In this document: positions 1 to 8,965 of the stretch, one piece after another
How positions within the stretch are numbered: the first letter of the stretch is position 1
Layout: every line of letters starts with the position of its first letter
From: Rhodopseudomonas sp.
Lineage (GTDB): Bacteria; Pseudomonadota; Alphaproteobacteria; Rhizobiales; Xanthobacteraceae
Direction: 5' to 3'
Length of the DNA: 42,287 bases
Assembly: GCA_016124795.1 (NCBI GenBank)
Contig: WGNB01000075.1
Location: 1 to 42,287, forward strand
Translations under genes and position numbers: made by a program
Notes under the pieces: generated by a model
What the model was told of the DNA's origin: nothing
Database searches by the model: none
What the model saw: only the letters and a program-made list of their open reading frames with translations

Positions 1-296
1 ACTCCCTCGCCCTGGCGTTTCCCGAACCCTGGTATCGAGTTCGTTCAACGGCAAGACTTCAGCCCCTTGGCGCACGTTCATGTCCGCCCCAGTGACCGCC
101 TGATGGGCGGCCGGGACGACGCGGCTTGGACCGCCGATGAGGTTGTTGCGTCGCATCTCCGACACCCTCACCGGCCACCGCTCCCCGCCCCGCGTCTGAC
201 GACGCTGATCAAACGCCCCTCGTTAGCAGGGACGGGATGACGTGCTTATAGTCCTAATTAGGAATGTTGTCAAGGAGATTAATTCACTGTCATTCC
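1..296. other. Left-edge stretch without a recognised gene
   Basis: I see no gene here that I can name. The plus frame starting at base 1 stays open to a stop at 238-240, but its translation is rich in Pro, Arg and His and has no recognisable motif. The minus strand also has a short open frame running off the left edge. Either could be the eroded end of a gene or of a mobile element. The base composition changes to AT-rich DNA at about 240-295, as in an intergenic spacer. Confidence 0.4.
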
Positions 297-312
297 GGAC
301 AGCCACGCTGTC

Positions 313-354
313 ATGCCCGCACCCGCCTGCGCGGGTGCAGGCTCCGGCGGGCAT
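313..354. repeat. Intergenic palindromic repeat with nested stems
   Basis: ATGCCCGC (313-320) pairs with GCGGGCAT (347-354). A second stem, CACCCGC/GCGGGTG (320-326 with 331-337), is nested inside. It is noncoding and lies with two more palindromes in the spacer downstream of phoB. Confidence 0.6.
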
Positions 355-400
355 CCAGTCAACGCAGGCCTTCGTTATAAGGCGATGCCGGGATTACTGG

Positions 401-420
401 ATCCCCGCCTTCGCGGGGAT
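401..420. repeat. Short perfect palindrome
   Basis: This is a perfect inverted repeat of 8-base arms, ATCCCCGC and GCGGGGAT, around CTTC. The sequence resembles the dispersed intergenic palindromes of Bradyrhizobium relatives, whose shadow translation contains the familiar DPRLRGDD string. Confidence 0.6.
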
Positions 421-438
421 GACCGGAAACTAGAGCTG

Positions 439-534
439 TCATTCCGGGGCGCGCTGAAAGCGCGAACCCGGAATCCAGAGGCGCGTGAGGGCGCGTCTGG
501 ATTCCGGGTTCTGGCTTCGCCAGCCCCGGAATGA
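439..534. repeat. Large compound palindrome (REP-like, cruciform)
   Basis: The outer arms are TCATTCCGGGGC (439-450) and GCCCCGGAATGA (523-534). Inside are a 15-base perfect inverted repeat (465-479 with 496-510) and a small hairpin CTGGCTTCGCCAG. The whole element can fold into a multi-arm structure. It sits downstream of phoB and may act as a transcription end or mRNA stabiliser. Its family name was not established. Confidence 0.7.
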
Positions 535-562
535 CAACGTGCATGTCGAATTGCACACGTCA

Positions 563-586
563 TCATCGCCGCTCGCGCGGCGACGA
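563..586 (-). terminator. Possible hairpin terminator after phoB
   Basis: TCATCGCCGC (563-572) and GCGGCGACGA (577-586) form a GC-rich stem with a 4-base loop, 37 bases past the phoB stop on the minus strand. There is no T-run after it, so a true Rho-independent terminator is uncertain. Confidence 0.3.
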
Positions 587-622
587 CAGAACATCAGTCC
601 TGAAAGCTGACTGACGGCGCGG

Positions 623-1324
623 TCAGCTCGCCCGGCCGAAGCGATCGTCGAGCGCGTAACCGGCGCCGCGCACGGTGCGGATCGGATCGGCCGACTGGCC
701 GCGGTTGATCGCCTTGCGCAACCGACCGACATGAACGTCGACCGTGCGCTCGTCGATATAAATGTCGGAGCCCCAGACGCCGTCGAGCAACTGCTCGCGC
801 GAGAATACCCGGCCCGGCCGCTCCATCAGGAATTCCAGCAGGCGATATTCGGTCGGTCCGAGATCGACGGCGCGGCCGGAGCGCGATACCCGCTTCTTCT
901 CGCGATCGAGTTCGATATCGCCGATGTTCAGAACGCTGGCGACCCGCTCCGGATTGGCGCGGCGCAGCAACGCGCGCACGCGCGCCAGCAATTCCGGCAC
1001 CGAGAACGGCTTGACGATATAATCGTCGGCGCCGGTGGCGAGCCCGCGCACCTTCTCGCTTTCCTCGCCGCGCGCCGTCAGCATGATGATCGGCAACTGC
1101 CGGGTTTCAGGCCGCGCCCGCAGCCGGCGGCACAATTCGATGCCGGACAGGCCGGGCAGCATCCAGTCGAGCACCACCAGATCGGGGGTCTGCTCTTTGA
1201 GCTTGGTGTCGGCGTCGTCGCCACGCGCCGCGGTATCGACCTCATAGCCTTCGGCTTCGAGGTTATAGCGCAACAGCATGGTGAGCGGCTCTTCGTCCTC
1301 GACGATCAGAATGCGCGCGCTCAT
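623..1324 (-). CDS. phoB: Phosphate regulon response regulator PhoB
   Basis: This encodes a 233-residue OmpR/PhoB-family transcription activator, close to the usual 229. The receiver domain covers residues 1-120. Acidic residues lie at 9-11, the phosphoacceptor is Asp53 (VLDWMLPG), and the switch lysine is in the IVKPF motif. A winged-helix DNA-binding domain follows, with RVFSREQLL and the wing region VDVHVGRLRKAI near the end. The MSARILIVEDEE start was chosen because the longer open frame adds 20 residues unlike the family, and AGGAAAAACACAA precedes this ATG. When phosphorylated by PhoR it binds Pho boxes such as the one in front of pstS. It is the last gene of the pst-pho cluster, after phoU. 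Confidence 0.96.
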   Translation of the reverse strand: MSARILIVEDEEPLTMLLRYNLEAEGYEVDTAARGDDADTKLKEQTPDLVVLDWMLPGLSGIELCRRLRARPETRQLPIIMLTARGEESEKVRGLATGADDYIVKPFSVPELLARVRALLRRANPERVASVLNIGDIELDREKKRVSRSGRAVDLGPTEYRLLEFLMERPGRVFSREQLLDGVWGSDIYIDERTVDVHVGRLRKAINRGQSADPIRTVRGAGYALDDRFGRAS

Positions 1325-1333
1325 TTGTGTTTT

Positions 1334-1378
1334 TCCTGCCGCATGACCTTGCCGATCATACGCTCTCCTGTCGCATGA
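1334..1378. repeat. 13-base direct repeat upstream of phoB
   Basis: TCCTGCCGCATGA (1334-1346) and TCCTGTCGCATGA (1366-1378) match at 12 of 13 bases with starts 32 bases apart, about three helical turns. The first copy overlaps the phoB ribosome-binding region. They do not resemble a Pho box. The role is unknown. Confidence 0.45.
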
Positions 1379-1383
1379 TCCCA

Positions 1384-1431
1384 CCCGGCCACGCCCGCTC
1401 CTTGATCGAAATCAAGGGCGTTGCGGCCGGG
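1384..1431 (-). other. Strong intergenic hairpin between phoU and phoB
   Basis: CCCGGCC (1384-1390) pairs with GGCCGGG (1425-1431), and inside it CCTTGAT (1400-1406) pairs with ATCAAGG (1411-1417) around CGAA. There is no T-run. It could be an RNA processing or stability element that sets PhoB and PhoU levels separately. Confidence 0.5.
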
Positions 1432-1447
1432 CTCATGCCGTGGCCTC

Positions 1448-2167
1448 TCAGTTACCGGCGCCGGACAGCGCCGGAATGGTCGTGGTGTCGCCCTTCGGCC
1501 GGCGCTCCGTGATCGGATTGCCGTCGATGATGTAATGAACGGTTTCGGCGATGTTGGTGGCGTGGTCGCCCATCCGCTCGATGTTCTTGGCGCAGAACAT
1601 CAGGTGAATGCAGAAGGTGATGTTGCGCGGGTCTTCCATCATGTAGGTCAGCAGTTCGCGGAACACCGAGGTGCAGACCGCGTCGATTTCCTCGTCACCG
1701 CGCCACACCGCCATCGCCTTGGAGTCGTCGCGACGGGCATAGGCATCAAGCACCGCCTTGAGCTGCTCGAGCACCAGATCGGTCATGTGCTCGACGCCGC
1801 GGATCAGTTTCGGCGGCGGGAATTCGGCGTTGAGCGCGATGACGCGCTTGGCGATGTTCTTGGCCAGATCGCCGATCCGTTCGAGGTCGTTGGCCAGCCG
1901 AAGCGCGCCGACGATATCGCGCAGGTCGACCGCCATCGGCTGACGGCGGGCGATGGTCAGCACCGACTTTTCCTCGACTTCCTGTTGCAGGGCGTCGATC
2001 GCGGCATCGGCGGACTGCACCCGCCCGGCCAGCGTGGTGTCGCGCTTGGCCAGGGCATCGACGGCATCGGCGACCTGCTTCTCGGCCAGGCCACCCATTT
2101 CGGCGACCATGCGCGACAGGTCCTGCAAGTCGGCGTCGAACGCCTTGGTGGTATGCTGCTCGTTCAT
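1448..2167 (-). CDS. phoU: Phosphate signalling and transport regulator PhoU
   Basis: This encodes about 239 residues, the usual PhoU length. It is made of two three-helix PhoU repeats, each with the metal-binding acidic signature: ERIGDLAKNIAKR in the first and ERMGDHATNIAE in the second. PhoU links the Pst transporter to PhoR and holds PhoR in the phosphatase state when phosphate is plentiful. Two ATGs lie six bases apart. The second (MNEQHTTK) is preferred because AAGGA lies 8 bases before it but only 2 before the first. It sits 39 bases after pstB in the pst operon. Confidence 0.95.
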   Translation of the reverse strand: MNEQHTTKAFDADLQDLSRMVAEMGGLAEKQVADAVDALAKRDTTLAGRVQSADAAIDALQQEVEEKSVLTIARRQPMAVDLRDIVGALRLANDLERIGDLAKNIAKRVIALNAEFPPPKLIRGVEHMTDLVLEQLKAVLDAYARRDDSKAMAVWRGDEEIDAVCTSVFRELLTYMMEDPRNITFCIHLMFCAKNIERMGDHATNIAETVHYIIDGNPITERRPKGDTTTIPALSGAGN

Positions 2168-2206
2168 GATCATCGTCCTTAATTGATGGCCACGCGGGGT
2201 CGGACG

Positions 2207-3022
2207 TCAGCCGAACCGGCCGGTGATGTAATCCTGGGTGCGGCGGTCGTTCGGCGTGGTGAAGATCTTCGTCGTGTCGCCGTATTCGACCAGTTCGCCG
2301 AGATACATGAAGGCGGTGAAGTCGGAGACGCGGGCCGCCTGCTGCATGTTATGGGTGACGATCGCGATCGTGTAATCTTCCTTCAGCTCGTCGATCAGTT
2401 CCTCGATCTTGGCGGTCGAGATCGGATCGAGCGCCGAGCACGGCTCGTCGAACAGGATCACTTCCGGACGCACCGCCACGGTGCGGGCAATGCACAGGCG
2501 CTGCTGCTGACCGCCCGACAGGGACTGGCCGTTGGCGCCGAGCTTGTCCTTGACCTCGTCCCACAGCGCGGCGCGGGCCAGCGCGTGCTTGACGCGATCG
2601 TCGAGTTCCGACTTCGGCAACTTCTCGTAAAGACGGATGCCGAACGCGATGTTCTCGTAGATCGTCATCGGGAACGGCGTCGGCTTCTGGAACACCATGC
2701 CGACCTTGGCGCGCAGCAGGTTGAGGTCCTGCGACGGCGACAGGATGTTGTCGTTGTCGAGCCGCACGGTGCCGGTGGCGCGCTGGTTCGGATAGAGGTC
2801 GTACATCCGGTTGAGGATGCGCAGCAAAGTCGACTTGCCGCAGCCCGACGGACCGATGAAAGCGGTGACCTTGCCGTGATACAGCGACACGTTGATGTTC
2901 TTCAACGCGCGATGGTCGCCGTAGAAGAAGTCGAGGTCCTTGACCGTGACTTTCTCGGTCAGCGTCTCGTTGGCGCCGACGCTGTTGGTGACCGTCGGAA
3001 CGGTGAAATTGGCCATGCTCAT
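2207..3022 (-). CDS. pstB: Phosphate ABC transporter ATPase PstB
   Basis: This is a 271-residue cytoplasmic ABC ATPase that powers phosphate import through PstCA. It has the Walker A motif GPSGCGKST near residue 57, the signature [13 protein letters not shown], Walker [14 protein letters not shown], and the H-loop region [11 protein letters not shown]. The Q-loop reads [10 protein letters not shown], typical of PstB. The N-terminal 30 residues are a variable extension, and a second ATG two codons on is also possible. Its start overlaps the pstA stop as ATGA, a sign of translational coupling. Confidence 0.97.
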   Translation of the reverse strand: MSMANFTVPTVTNSVGANETLTEKVTVKDLDFFYGDHRALKNINVSLYHGKVTAFIGPSGCGKSTLLRILNRMYDLYPNQRATGTVRLDNDNILSPSQDLNLLRAKVGMVFQKPTPFPMTIYENIAFGIRLYEKLPKSELDDRVKHALARAALWDEVKDKLGANGQSLSGGQQQRLCIARTVAVRPEVILFDEPCSALDPISTAKIEELIDELKEDYTIAIVTHNMQQAARVSDFTAFMYLGELVEYGDTTKIFTTPNDRRTQDYITGRFG

Positions 3023-3885
3023 GATTTTTTACTCTGTCCACCGAGGAAGCGGGCAACGATGCTGAGCGCCAGCACCGCCAATGTGATGATCAGGGCGCCG
3101 GTCCAGGCCAGGTTCTGCCAGTCCTTGTAGGGGCTGAGCGCGAACTGGAAGATGACGACCGGCAGACTGGAAACCGGAGCATTCATATTGGTGCTCCAGA
3201 ATTGATTGTTCAGCGCCGTGAACAACAGCGGCGCGGTTTCGCCCGAGATGCGCGCCACCGCCAGCAGCACGCCGGTGATCATGCCGGCGCGGGCGGCGCG
3301 ATAAGCGACCTTCTGGATCATCAAAGACCGGGGAAGACCGATCGAGGCCGCGGCTTCGCGCAGCGTATCGGGCAGCAGCGTCAGCATGTCCTCGGTGGTG
3401 CGCACCACCACCGGCACGACGATCACCGCCAGCGCCACGGCGCCGGCCCAGCCGGAGAAGTGGCCCATCTGCGCGACCATGATCTCATAGACAAACAGGC
3501 CGATGACGATCGACGGCGCGCTCAACAGAATGTCGTTGATGAAGCGCACCACCGACGACAGTTTGTCGTAACGGCCGTATTCCGCCATGTAGGTGCCGGC
3601 CAGCATGCCGAGCGGCGTGCCGATCACGACGGCGATGATCGTCATCACCAGGCTGCCCATGATCGGATTGAGCAATCCGCCGGCCGAACCGGGCGGCGGC
3701 GTCATTTGCGTGAAGACCGCCAGCGACAGGCCGGAGAAGCCCTGCCAGAACAGCACGATCAGGATCAGCGCCAGCCAGATCAGACCGAAGCCGGTGGCCG
3801 CATAGGCCAGCGTCATGGTGATGGCGTTCTTGCGGCGGCGCGCGGCGTAGAGCGGGCTGGAAGCGCCCGAAATCAGCGTAGCCAT
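3019..3885 (-). CDS. pstA: Phosphate ABC transporter permease PstA
   Basis: This encodes 288 residues with about six membrane helices. The BPD_transp_1 region holds the permease EAA loop ([17 protein letters not shown]), which docks on PstB. It forms the inner-membrane channel with PstC. The gene starts 4 bases after the pstC stop and overlaps pstB by 4, so it is tightly coupled within the operon. Confidence 0.96.
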   Translation of the reverse strand: MATLISGASSPLYAARRRKNAITMTLAYAATGFGLIWLALILIVLFWQGFSGLSLAVFTQMTPPPGSAGGLLNPIMGSLVMTIIAVVIGTPLGMLAGTYMAEYGRYDKLSSVVRFINDILLSAPSIVIGLFVYEIMVAQMGHFSGWAGAVALAVIVVPVVVRTTEDMLTLLPDTLREAAASIGLPRSLMIQKVAYRAARAGMITGVLLAVARISGETAPLLFTALNNQFWSTNMNAPVSSLPVVIFQFALSPYKDWQNLAWTGALIITLAVLALSIVARFLGGQSKKS

Positions 3886-3889
3886 GACA

Positions 3890-4912
3890 TCAGCTCCCGA
3901 GCCGGGCGTTAAGCCGCATCAGCATCAACCGCGCGAAAGCCAGCACGATGAAGGTGATGACGAACAAGATCAGGCCAAGCGCGATCAGCGACGAGGTGTA
4001 AAGGTCGCCGACCGCTTCGGTGAACTCATTGGCGATGGTTGCGGAAATCGTCGTGCCGGGCGCCAGGATCGAACCGGAAATCCGGTGCGCGTTGCCGATC
4101 ACGAAGGTGACGGCCATGGTCTCGCCGAGCGCGCGGCCGAGCCCGAGCATAACGCCGCCGATGACGCCGACCCGGGTGAAGGGCAGCACGACATTGCGGG
4201 CGACTTCCCAGGTGGTGCAGCCGAGACCGTAGGCGGCCTCCTTGAGAACCGGCGGCACCGCTTCGAACACGTCGCGCGAGATCGAGGTGATGAAGGGCAG
4301 CACCATGATCGCCAGGATCAGACCGGCGGTCAGCATGCCGATGCCGTAGGGCGGGCCTTCGAACAGCGTGCCGAGCACCGGGATCGGACCGAACACGTCG
4401 ATCAGGAACGGCTGCACATGCTGTTGCAGGAACGGCGCGAATACGAACAGGCCCCAGATGCCGTAGATGATCGACGGGATGCCGGCGAGCAGTTCGATCG
4501 CGATGCCGATCGGACGGCGCAGCACCATCGGGCACAGCTCGGTGAGAAACAGGGCGATGAACAAACCGACCGGGACCGCGATCACCATGGCGATCAGCGA
4601 GGTTACGATCGTGCCGTAGATCGGCGCGATGGCGCCGAACTGTTCGGTCACCGGATTCCAGACTTCCTCGTACAGAAACGCGAAGCCGAATTTATGCAGC
4701 GCCGGCCATGAACCGATCACCAGCGAAATGATGATGCCGCTGAGAATAACGAGAACGGCAATCGCGGCGCCCCGCGTCATATGCCGGAAAATCGCATCGC
4801 CCAGTCGCAGGCGATTGAGGACCTTGGCCCTGTCCAGCTTCTCGGACACCGCAATGGCGCCGCCGCCTTCATACGCTACGTCAACCACGGGTCGCCTCCG
4901 GGAAGAATTCAT
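3890..4912 (-). CDS. pstC: Phosphate ABC transporter permease PstC
   Basis: This encodes about 340 residues. An N-terminal cytoplasmic segment is followed by six predicted membrane helices, with the family string [13 protein letters not shown] in the middle and the EAA loop [21 protein letters not shown]. It is the partner of PstA. The MNSSRRRP start was preferred over an ATG 14 codons upstream because GAGGAG lies 6 bases before it. The gene is separated from pstS by a terminator-like hairpin. Confidence 0.95.
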   Translation of the reverse strand: MNSSRRRPVVDVAYEGGGAIAVSEKLDRAKVLNRLRLGDAIFRHMTRGAAIAVLVILSGIIISLVIGSWPALHKFGFAFLYEEVWNPVTEQFGAIAPIYGTIVTSLIAMVIAVPVGLFIALFLTELCPMVLRRPIGIAIELLAGIPSIIYGIWGLFVFAPFLQQHVQPFLIDVFGPIPVLGTLFEGPPYGIGMLTAGLILAIMVLPFITSISRDVFEAVPPVLKEAAYGLGCTTWEVARNVVLPFTRVGVIGGVMLGLGRALGETMAVTFVIGNAHRISGSILAPGTTISATIANEFTEAVGDLYTSSLIALGLILFVITFIVLAFARLMLMRLNARLGS

Positions 4913-5012
4913 GCGGCTCTCCTCAGGCACAGGCCAACTCCGGGAGCCACTCAAGCGGCCTTAAGGCCACAACACAAGTCACGTTTACCGCCGGTCGATA
5001 CCGGCCGTGGAC

Positions 5013-5053
5013 AAAAAAGGGACGCCAAGTTTTTCGAATGGCCTGGCGTCCCT
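5013..5053 (-). terminator. Intrinsic terminator/attenuator between pstS and pstC
   Basis: On the minus strand AGGGACGCCA and TGGCGTCCCT form a perfect 10-base stem with a 16-base loop, followed at once by TTTTTTG. It lies 16 bases after the pstS stop. Partial read-through would give more PstS than PstCAB, as expected for a periplasmic binding protein. Confidence 0.85.
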
Positions 5054-5068
5054 CTTTCGCATCAGAGA

Positions 5069-6091
5069 TTACATGGAGGCCGCGACGTTCGACTTCCAGT
5101 AAGCTTCAACGTCCTTGACGACCTTCTCGGGCATCGGGACGTAGTCGAGGCTTTCCGCCATCTTGGCGCCGTTCTTGTAGGCCCAGGCGAAGAACTTCAG
5201 GGCTTCACCCGTCGCCTTGGCGTCGACCGGCTTCTTGTAGACCAGGATCCAGGTCGCGGCGGTCATCGGCCACGACTTGTCGCCCGGCTGGTTGGCGAGG
5301 ATCACGCCGAAGCCCGGCACCGAGCTCCAGTCGGCGTTGGCGGCGGCGGCCTGGAAGGCTTCCGAGGTCGGCGACACGGTCTTGCCGGCCTTGTTGACCA
5401 TCTTGGTATAGGTCAGCTTGTTCTGCAGGGCGTAGGCGTATTCGACGTAGCCGAGCGAACCCTTGGTGTTGCCGACGTTGTTGGCGACGCCTTCGTTACC
5501 CTTGGCGCCGATACCGGCCGGCCACTGCACGGCGGTCGAGGTGCCGACCTTCGACTTCCAGTCGGCCGAAACGTCCGACAGATAGGTGGTGAAGTTGAAG
5601 GTGGTGCCCGACCCGTCCGAACGGTGAACCAGGGCGATCGCCTGATCCGGCAGCTTGACGTTCGGGTTGAGCTTCACGAGCGCGGCGTCGTTCCACTTCT
5701 TGATGGTGCCGAGGTACATCTTGGCCAGGGTCGGGCCGTCGATGACCAGTTCGCCCGGCTTGATGCCTTCGAGGTTGACGACCGGCACGATGCCGCCCAT
5801 CACCATCGGGAACTGGGCCAGACCGATCGAGTCGAGGTCCTTGCCCGGGAGCGGCGCATCGGACGCGCCGAAGGTCACGGTCTTGGCCTTGATCTGCTTG
5901 ATACCGCCGCCGGAACCGATCGACTGATAGTTCAGACCGTTGCCGGTTTCCTTCTTATAGGCATCGGCCCACTTGGCGTAAATCGGATAGGGGAAGGTCG
6001 CACCAGCGCCGGAAATATCGGCGGCGTTGGCCGGGGCGTAAGCGGCGACGGCAAGCATGCCGGCGGCGGCGAATGCGGTCCAATGTTTCAA
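5069..6091 (-). CDS. pstS: Phosphate-binding protein PstS
   Basis: This is the periplasmic phosphate receptor of the Pst system, about 340 residues. The start is taken as TTG at 6089-6091 because GGAGAG lies 5 bases before it. This gives a classic signal peptide ([17 protein letters not shown], cleaved after ANA) in front of the mature [16 protein letters not shown] longer GTG/ATG reading would put charged residues before the signal. Phosphate-binding motifs are visible: [16 protein letters not shown] and HRSDGSGTT. It is the first gene of the pst operon, 190 bases downstream of a Pho-box promoter. Confidence 0.95.
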   Translation of the reverse strand: MKHWTAFAAAGMLAVAAYAPANAADISGAGATFPYPIYAKWADAYKKETGNGLNYQSIGSGGGIKQIKAKTVTFGASDAPLPGKDLDSIGLAQFPMVMGGIVPVVNLEGIKPGELVIDGPTLAKMYLGTIKKWNDAALVKLNPNVKLPDQAIALVHRSDGSGTTFNFTTYLSDVSADWKSKVGTSTAVQWPAGIGAKGNEGVANNVGNTKGSLGYVEYAYALQNKLTYTKMVNKAGKTVSPTSEAFQAAAANADWSSVPGFGVILANQPGDKSWPMTAATWILVYKKPVDAKATGEALKFFAWAYKNGAKMAESLDYVPMPEKVVKDVEAYWKSNVAASM

Positions 6092-6157
6092 GGGATCTCT
6101 CCATGTTTGCAGCCAAAGACCGACGCGGGCCATCGGGACCCTCGGTCATTTCGTTGG

Positions 6158-6228
6158 GCCCATCGAATGGGCGGCCGCTGTTGCTCTAAAACGCACTCCA
6201 CGAATGACTTCGGACGGAGTTTTTTTTC
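6158..6228 (+). ncRNA. Plus-strand hairpins and intrinsic terminator opposite the pstS leader (candidate antisense RNA)
   Basis: GCCCAT-CGA-ATGGGC (6158-6172) is a perfect hairpin. At 6195-6220 ACTCC and GGAGT enclose a nested CGAA-TGAC-TTCG stem, and eight T's follow (6220-6227). This is the shape of a Rho-independent terminator on the plus strand, yet no plus-strand gene ends here. A short RNA antisense to the pstS leader is one explanation. On the minus strand the same hairpins lie in the 190-base pstS leader. Confidence 0.35.
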
Positions 6229-6287
6229 GCGCTGTCTAAAGGTTCGTTCCGAAGTCGACGCCAGCGATAAGCGCCGTGTGTCACCGT

Positions 6288-6319
6288 TCTATAAAGCTTT
6301 TGTGACAGTCACATGACAA
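6288..6319 (-). promoter_or_regulatory. Pho box and promoter of pstS
   Basis: On the minus strand TTGTCAT-GTGA-CTGTCAC (6302-6319) fits the Pho box layout of two 7-mers of CTGTCAT type spaced by 4 bases. TATAGA (6288-6293) lies 8 bases further on as a -10 element, so PhoB would replace a -35 hexamer. The box lies just past the phoR stop, which gives pstS its own phosphate-starvation promoter and a leader of about 190 bases. Confidence 0.85.
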
Positions 6320-6320
6320 T

Positions 6321-7565
6321 TTAAGTCATTGATTTATCTAAAGTATCTCGCGTTTCACCGAAATTTCCGGTGGGTAACGGTAAATGCATGACAAAGCTGG
6401 CGCCGGCGCCGGGCGTGCTCTCGATCGACACCCGGCCACCGTGCCGATTGACCACATGCTTGACCAGCGCGAGCCCCAGACCGGTGCCGCCCTGGGCGCG
6501 GCTGTCGGCGACATCGACCCGGTAAAACCGCTCGGTCAGACGCGGCAAATGCTCGGGCGCGATGCCCGGACCGTAGTCGCGCACCGCGATGCGCGCTTCC
6601 GGCATGCCGGCGCGGGTCTGGGCGCGGCTCAACGTGATGTCGACGCGCTTGCCGGCCGCGGCGTATTTCAGCGCGTTCTCGACCAGGTTCTCCAGCGCCC
6701 GGATCAATTCGTCGCGGTCGCCGTAAACGATGAGCGGCTCGGACGGCACCGCGACCTTGATCTCGACGTCGCGATCGCGCGCCAGCGTCAGCAGACCGTC
6801 GGCGACCTGCCGCACCACCGGGGCCAGATCGAGCGGCGTCGACGGTTGCAGATGCGCGTTGAGTTCGATGCGCGATAGCGACAGCAGGTCGTCGATCAGC
6901 CGCGCCATCCGGGTCGCCTGCTGCTGCATGATGCCGAGGAACTTCTCGCGCGCGGCGACGTCGTTCTTGGCCGGGCCTTGCAGGGTCTCGATAAAGCCCA
7001 GCAGCGCGGCGAGCGGCGTGCGCAGCTCGTGACTGGCATTGGCGATGAAGTCGGCGCGCATCTCCTCGACCCGGCGCAGCGGCGTCAGATCGTTGAAGGT
7101 CATCAGCAAAATCTGCGAGCGGGCATCGTTGCCGCCCGGCAGCATCACCGGCGTCACGAAGGCCTCGAACCAGCGGTCGAGCGGCACGCGCTCGAAAAAC
7201 TCGACGCGCTGACGTTCGCGCCGCAGGCCGGCGCGGCGGATCGCATCGACCAGTTCCGGCATCCGCAAGGTAATCAGCGCCGGCTCCCCGACGCGCAAGG
7301 TTGGCGCCAGACTGGTGGCCGCCTCGTTATAGGCGATGACCCGCGCGTCGCGATCGAGCACGATCGCCGGTCCGGGCAGGCCGCCAATCAGCGCGCCGAT
7401 CAAAGCGGCCTGCGGATATTCGATGCCGCGCGGCGCCGCGGGCGCCAAGCCGCCATTGTCCGAACCGTTGCCGGCGCGCCCGATCAGCACCCGCCAGGCG
7501 TCGCGAAGCCGGCTGGGGCGCGGCGGCGTCTGATCCTTGTCGCGTTGATTGTCGTCGGCGGTCAT
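6321..7565 (-). CDS. phoR: Phosphate regulon sensor histidine kinase PhoR
   Basis: This encodes about 414 residues from the MTADDNQ start; an upstream frame extension is a run of arginines and is doubtful. A PAS-like domain covers residues 55-160. HisKA has ADFIANASHELRTPL with the phospho-accepting His179. The HATPase domain has the N box (ENLVENALKYA), DYGPGI and GGTGLGLALVKH. It phosphorylates PhoB and, with PhoU, dephosphorylates it. Unlike most PhoR proteins it has no clear N-terminal membrane helix; the only hydrophobic piece (ALIGALIGGLPGPAIVL) belongs to the PAS start. It lies upstream of pstS and 67 bases after the ybhN-like gene. Confidence 0.92.
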   Translation of the reverse strand: MTADDNQRDKDQTPPRPSRLRDAWRVLIGRAGNGSDNGGLAPAAPRGIEYPQAALIGALIGGLPGPAIVLDRDARVIAYNEAATSLAPTLRVGEPALITLRMPELVDAIRRAGLRRERQRVEFFERVPLDRWFEAFVTPVMLPGGNDARSQILLMTFNDLTPLRRVEEMRADFIANASHELRTPLAALLGFIETLQGPAKNDVAAREKFLGIMQQQATRMARLIDDLLSLSRIELNAHLQPSTPLDLAPVVRQVADGLLTLARDRDVEIKVAVPSEPLIVYGDRDELIRALENLVENALKYAAAGKRVDITLSRAQTRAGMPEARIAVRDYGPGIAPEHLPRLTERFYRVDVADSRAQGGTGLGLALVKHVVNRHGGRVSIESTPGAGASFVMHLPLPTGNFGETRDTLDKSMT

Positions 7566-7632
7566 GGTCCGGAGTTGTCGCTCAAGAAGTTTCGCTACGT
7601 CACGGCCGACGCCGGCCCATCCGTCACAACGA

Positions 7633-8697
7633 TCACGGCGCCGGCGGACGGTGCGCCTTCTCCGGCGCCGGAACGCCATGCACCGCCCCGGTCACCTTCC
7701 TCACCGCGCTGAGGTCGAGCTTCTGACGCTGGCCGTGCGTGTAAAGCCAGATCTCACGCACGCAGAGAATCGTCAACGCCAGGGCGAAGGGTACAAGATA
7801 ATACAGCACGCGGAACAGCAGCAGACCCGCCACCAGTTCCTCACGATCGAACTGCCACAACGCGATCAGCATGGCGGTGTCGAAGACACCCAGACCGCCG
7901 GGCGCATGGCTGGCAAAGCCGAGCAGCGTCGCCGACACGAAAATCACGCCCAGCGTGATGAAATCGATATGCGGCTCGCCGGGCACCAGCATGTACATGG
8001 CCAGTGCACAAAAGCCGAGATCGAAAATGCCGATGACAACCTGCAGCAGCGTCGAGGGACCGTTCGGCAGCCGGACCGTCCAGCCGCCACGCCCGATCTC
8101 GCGCGGCGCGCTCCAGACCCAGGCGACGTAACATGCCAGCACGGTCAGAAGTCCGGCGCCGATCAGCCGGTTCGCCACCACTCCGAGATGATCGATGGCG
8201 CCGGCCGCGCTCGGATGGATGGTGACCCCGATGCCCAGCACGGTGACGTTGCCGAGCCAGAAGGTCAGGCCGGCGACAAAGCAGATCTTGGCAACCTCGA
8301 CGGCATCGAGCCCGTGCGCCGAATAGATCCGGTAACGCACCGCGCCGCCGGTGAAGACGGTGGCGCCGATATTGTGACCGATCGAATAGCTGGTGAAGCC
8401 GGACAACGCGGCGATGCGATAGGGAACGTCGCCGCGGCCGATCGTGCGCAGGGCGAACCAGTCGTAAAACGTCAGGGTGAAATAGCCGCCGGCCACGAAC
8501 AAGGCGGCGGCGACGATATTGTACCGATGGGTCGCCCGCATCGCGGCGATGACTTTATCGACATCGATACCGTGCAGCTTGTGGATCAGGATGCCGACCG
8601 CGACGGCGATAATACCGATGCTGAGCAAAACGCCCAGCCGATGCCAGCCGATATATTTCTGGAACAGTCGCGCCCCCGCGCGCAGCAATTCAAGCAT
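7633..8697 (-). CDS. YbhN/AglD-type flippase-like membrane protein
   Basis: This encodes a 354-residue membrane protein of the lysylphosphatidylglycerol synthase transmembrane family (UPF0104, YbhN, AglD). Seven to eight hydrophobic helices are present, with the family motifs TSYSIGHNIG, FTGGAVRYRIY and the late SHAPGGLGVFDTAML. The catalytic C-terminal domain of MprF is absent, so only the flippase-like part is represented. It may move or expose a lipid. CGGAGGT lies just before the ATG. It is the first gene upstream of phoR in the same direction and could be cotranscribed with it. Confidence 0.85.
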   Translation of the reverse strand: MLELLRAGARLFQKYIGWHRLGVLLSIGIIAVAVGILIHKLHGIDVDKVIAAMRATHRYNIVAAALFVAGGYFTLTFYDWFALRTIGRGDVPYRIAALSGFTSYSIGHNIGATVFTGGAVRYRIYSAHGLDAVEVAKICFVAGLTFWLGNVTVLGIGVTIHPSAAGAIDHLGVVANRLIGAGLLTVLACYVAWVWSAPREIGRGGWTVRLPNGPSTLLQVVIGIFDLGFCALAMYMLVPGEPHIDFITLGVIFVSATLLGFASHAPGGLGVFDTAMLIALWQFDREELVAGLLLFRVLYYLVPFALALTILCVREIWLYTHGQRQKLDLSAVRKVTGAVHGVPAPEKAHRPPAP

Positions 8698-8965
8698 CGT
8701 ACCTCCGGCGCCCGGTCCCGGGCCCGCCCGGGAACGTCTCCTTAGTCGGCAATTAAGTCAGCAAACCGGCGCGCGCCAGTCCCTGACATCCCGACACGGC
8801 CTGACCCGAATTCGGGAGACGAAAGACGCCGGCCCTGTCGCCGCAAGGCGGACCGGCAGCCGGAACCCGGTAAAGCCGCGGTCCGCCCTCGACCGCGCCA
8901 ACTATCCGGGTGCCGATCCCGTAGCAGAACTCCACGGGCGGCGCGAGGGCACCGCCGCGACGGCG
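8698..8965. other. Spacer with one weak short frame
   Basis: These 268 bases separate the ybhN-like gene from the hydrolase. A minus-strand frame from a GTG at 8935 to 8753 would give 60 residues, but there is no Shine-Dalgarno sequence, signal or family match I recognise. I treat it as noncoding. Confidence 0.4.

Noticed and set aside
8753-8935. 60-codon minus-strand frame from a GTG
   Set aside because: It has no ribosome-binding site, signal or recognised family, and the region is GC-rich enough for open frames by chance.
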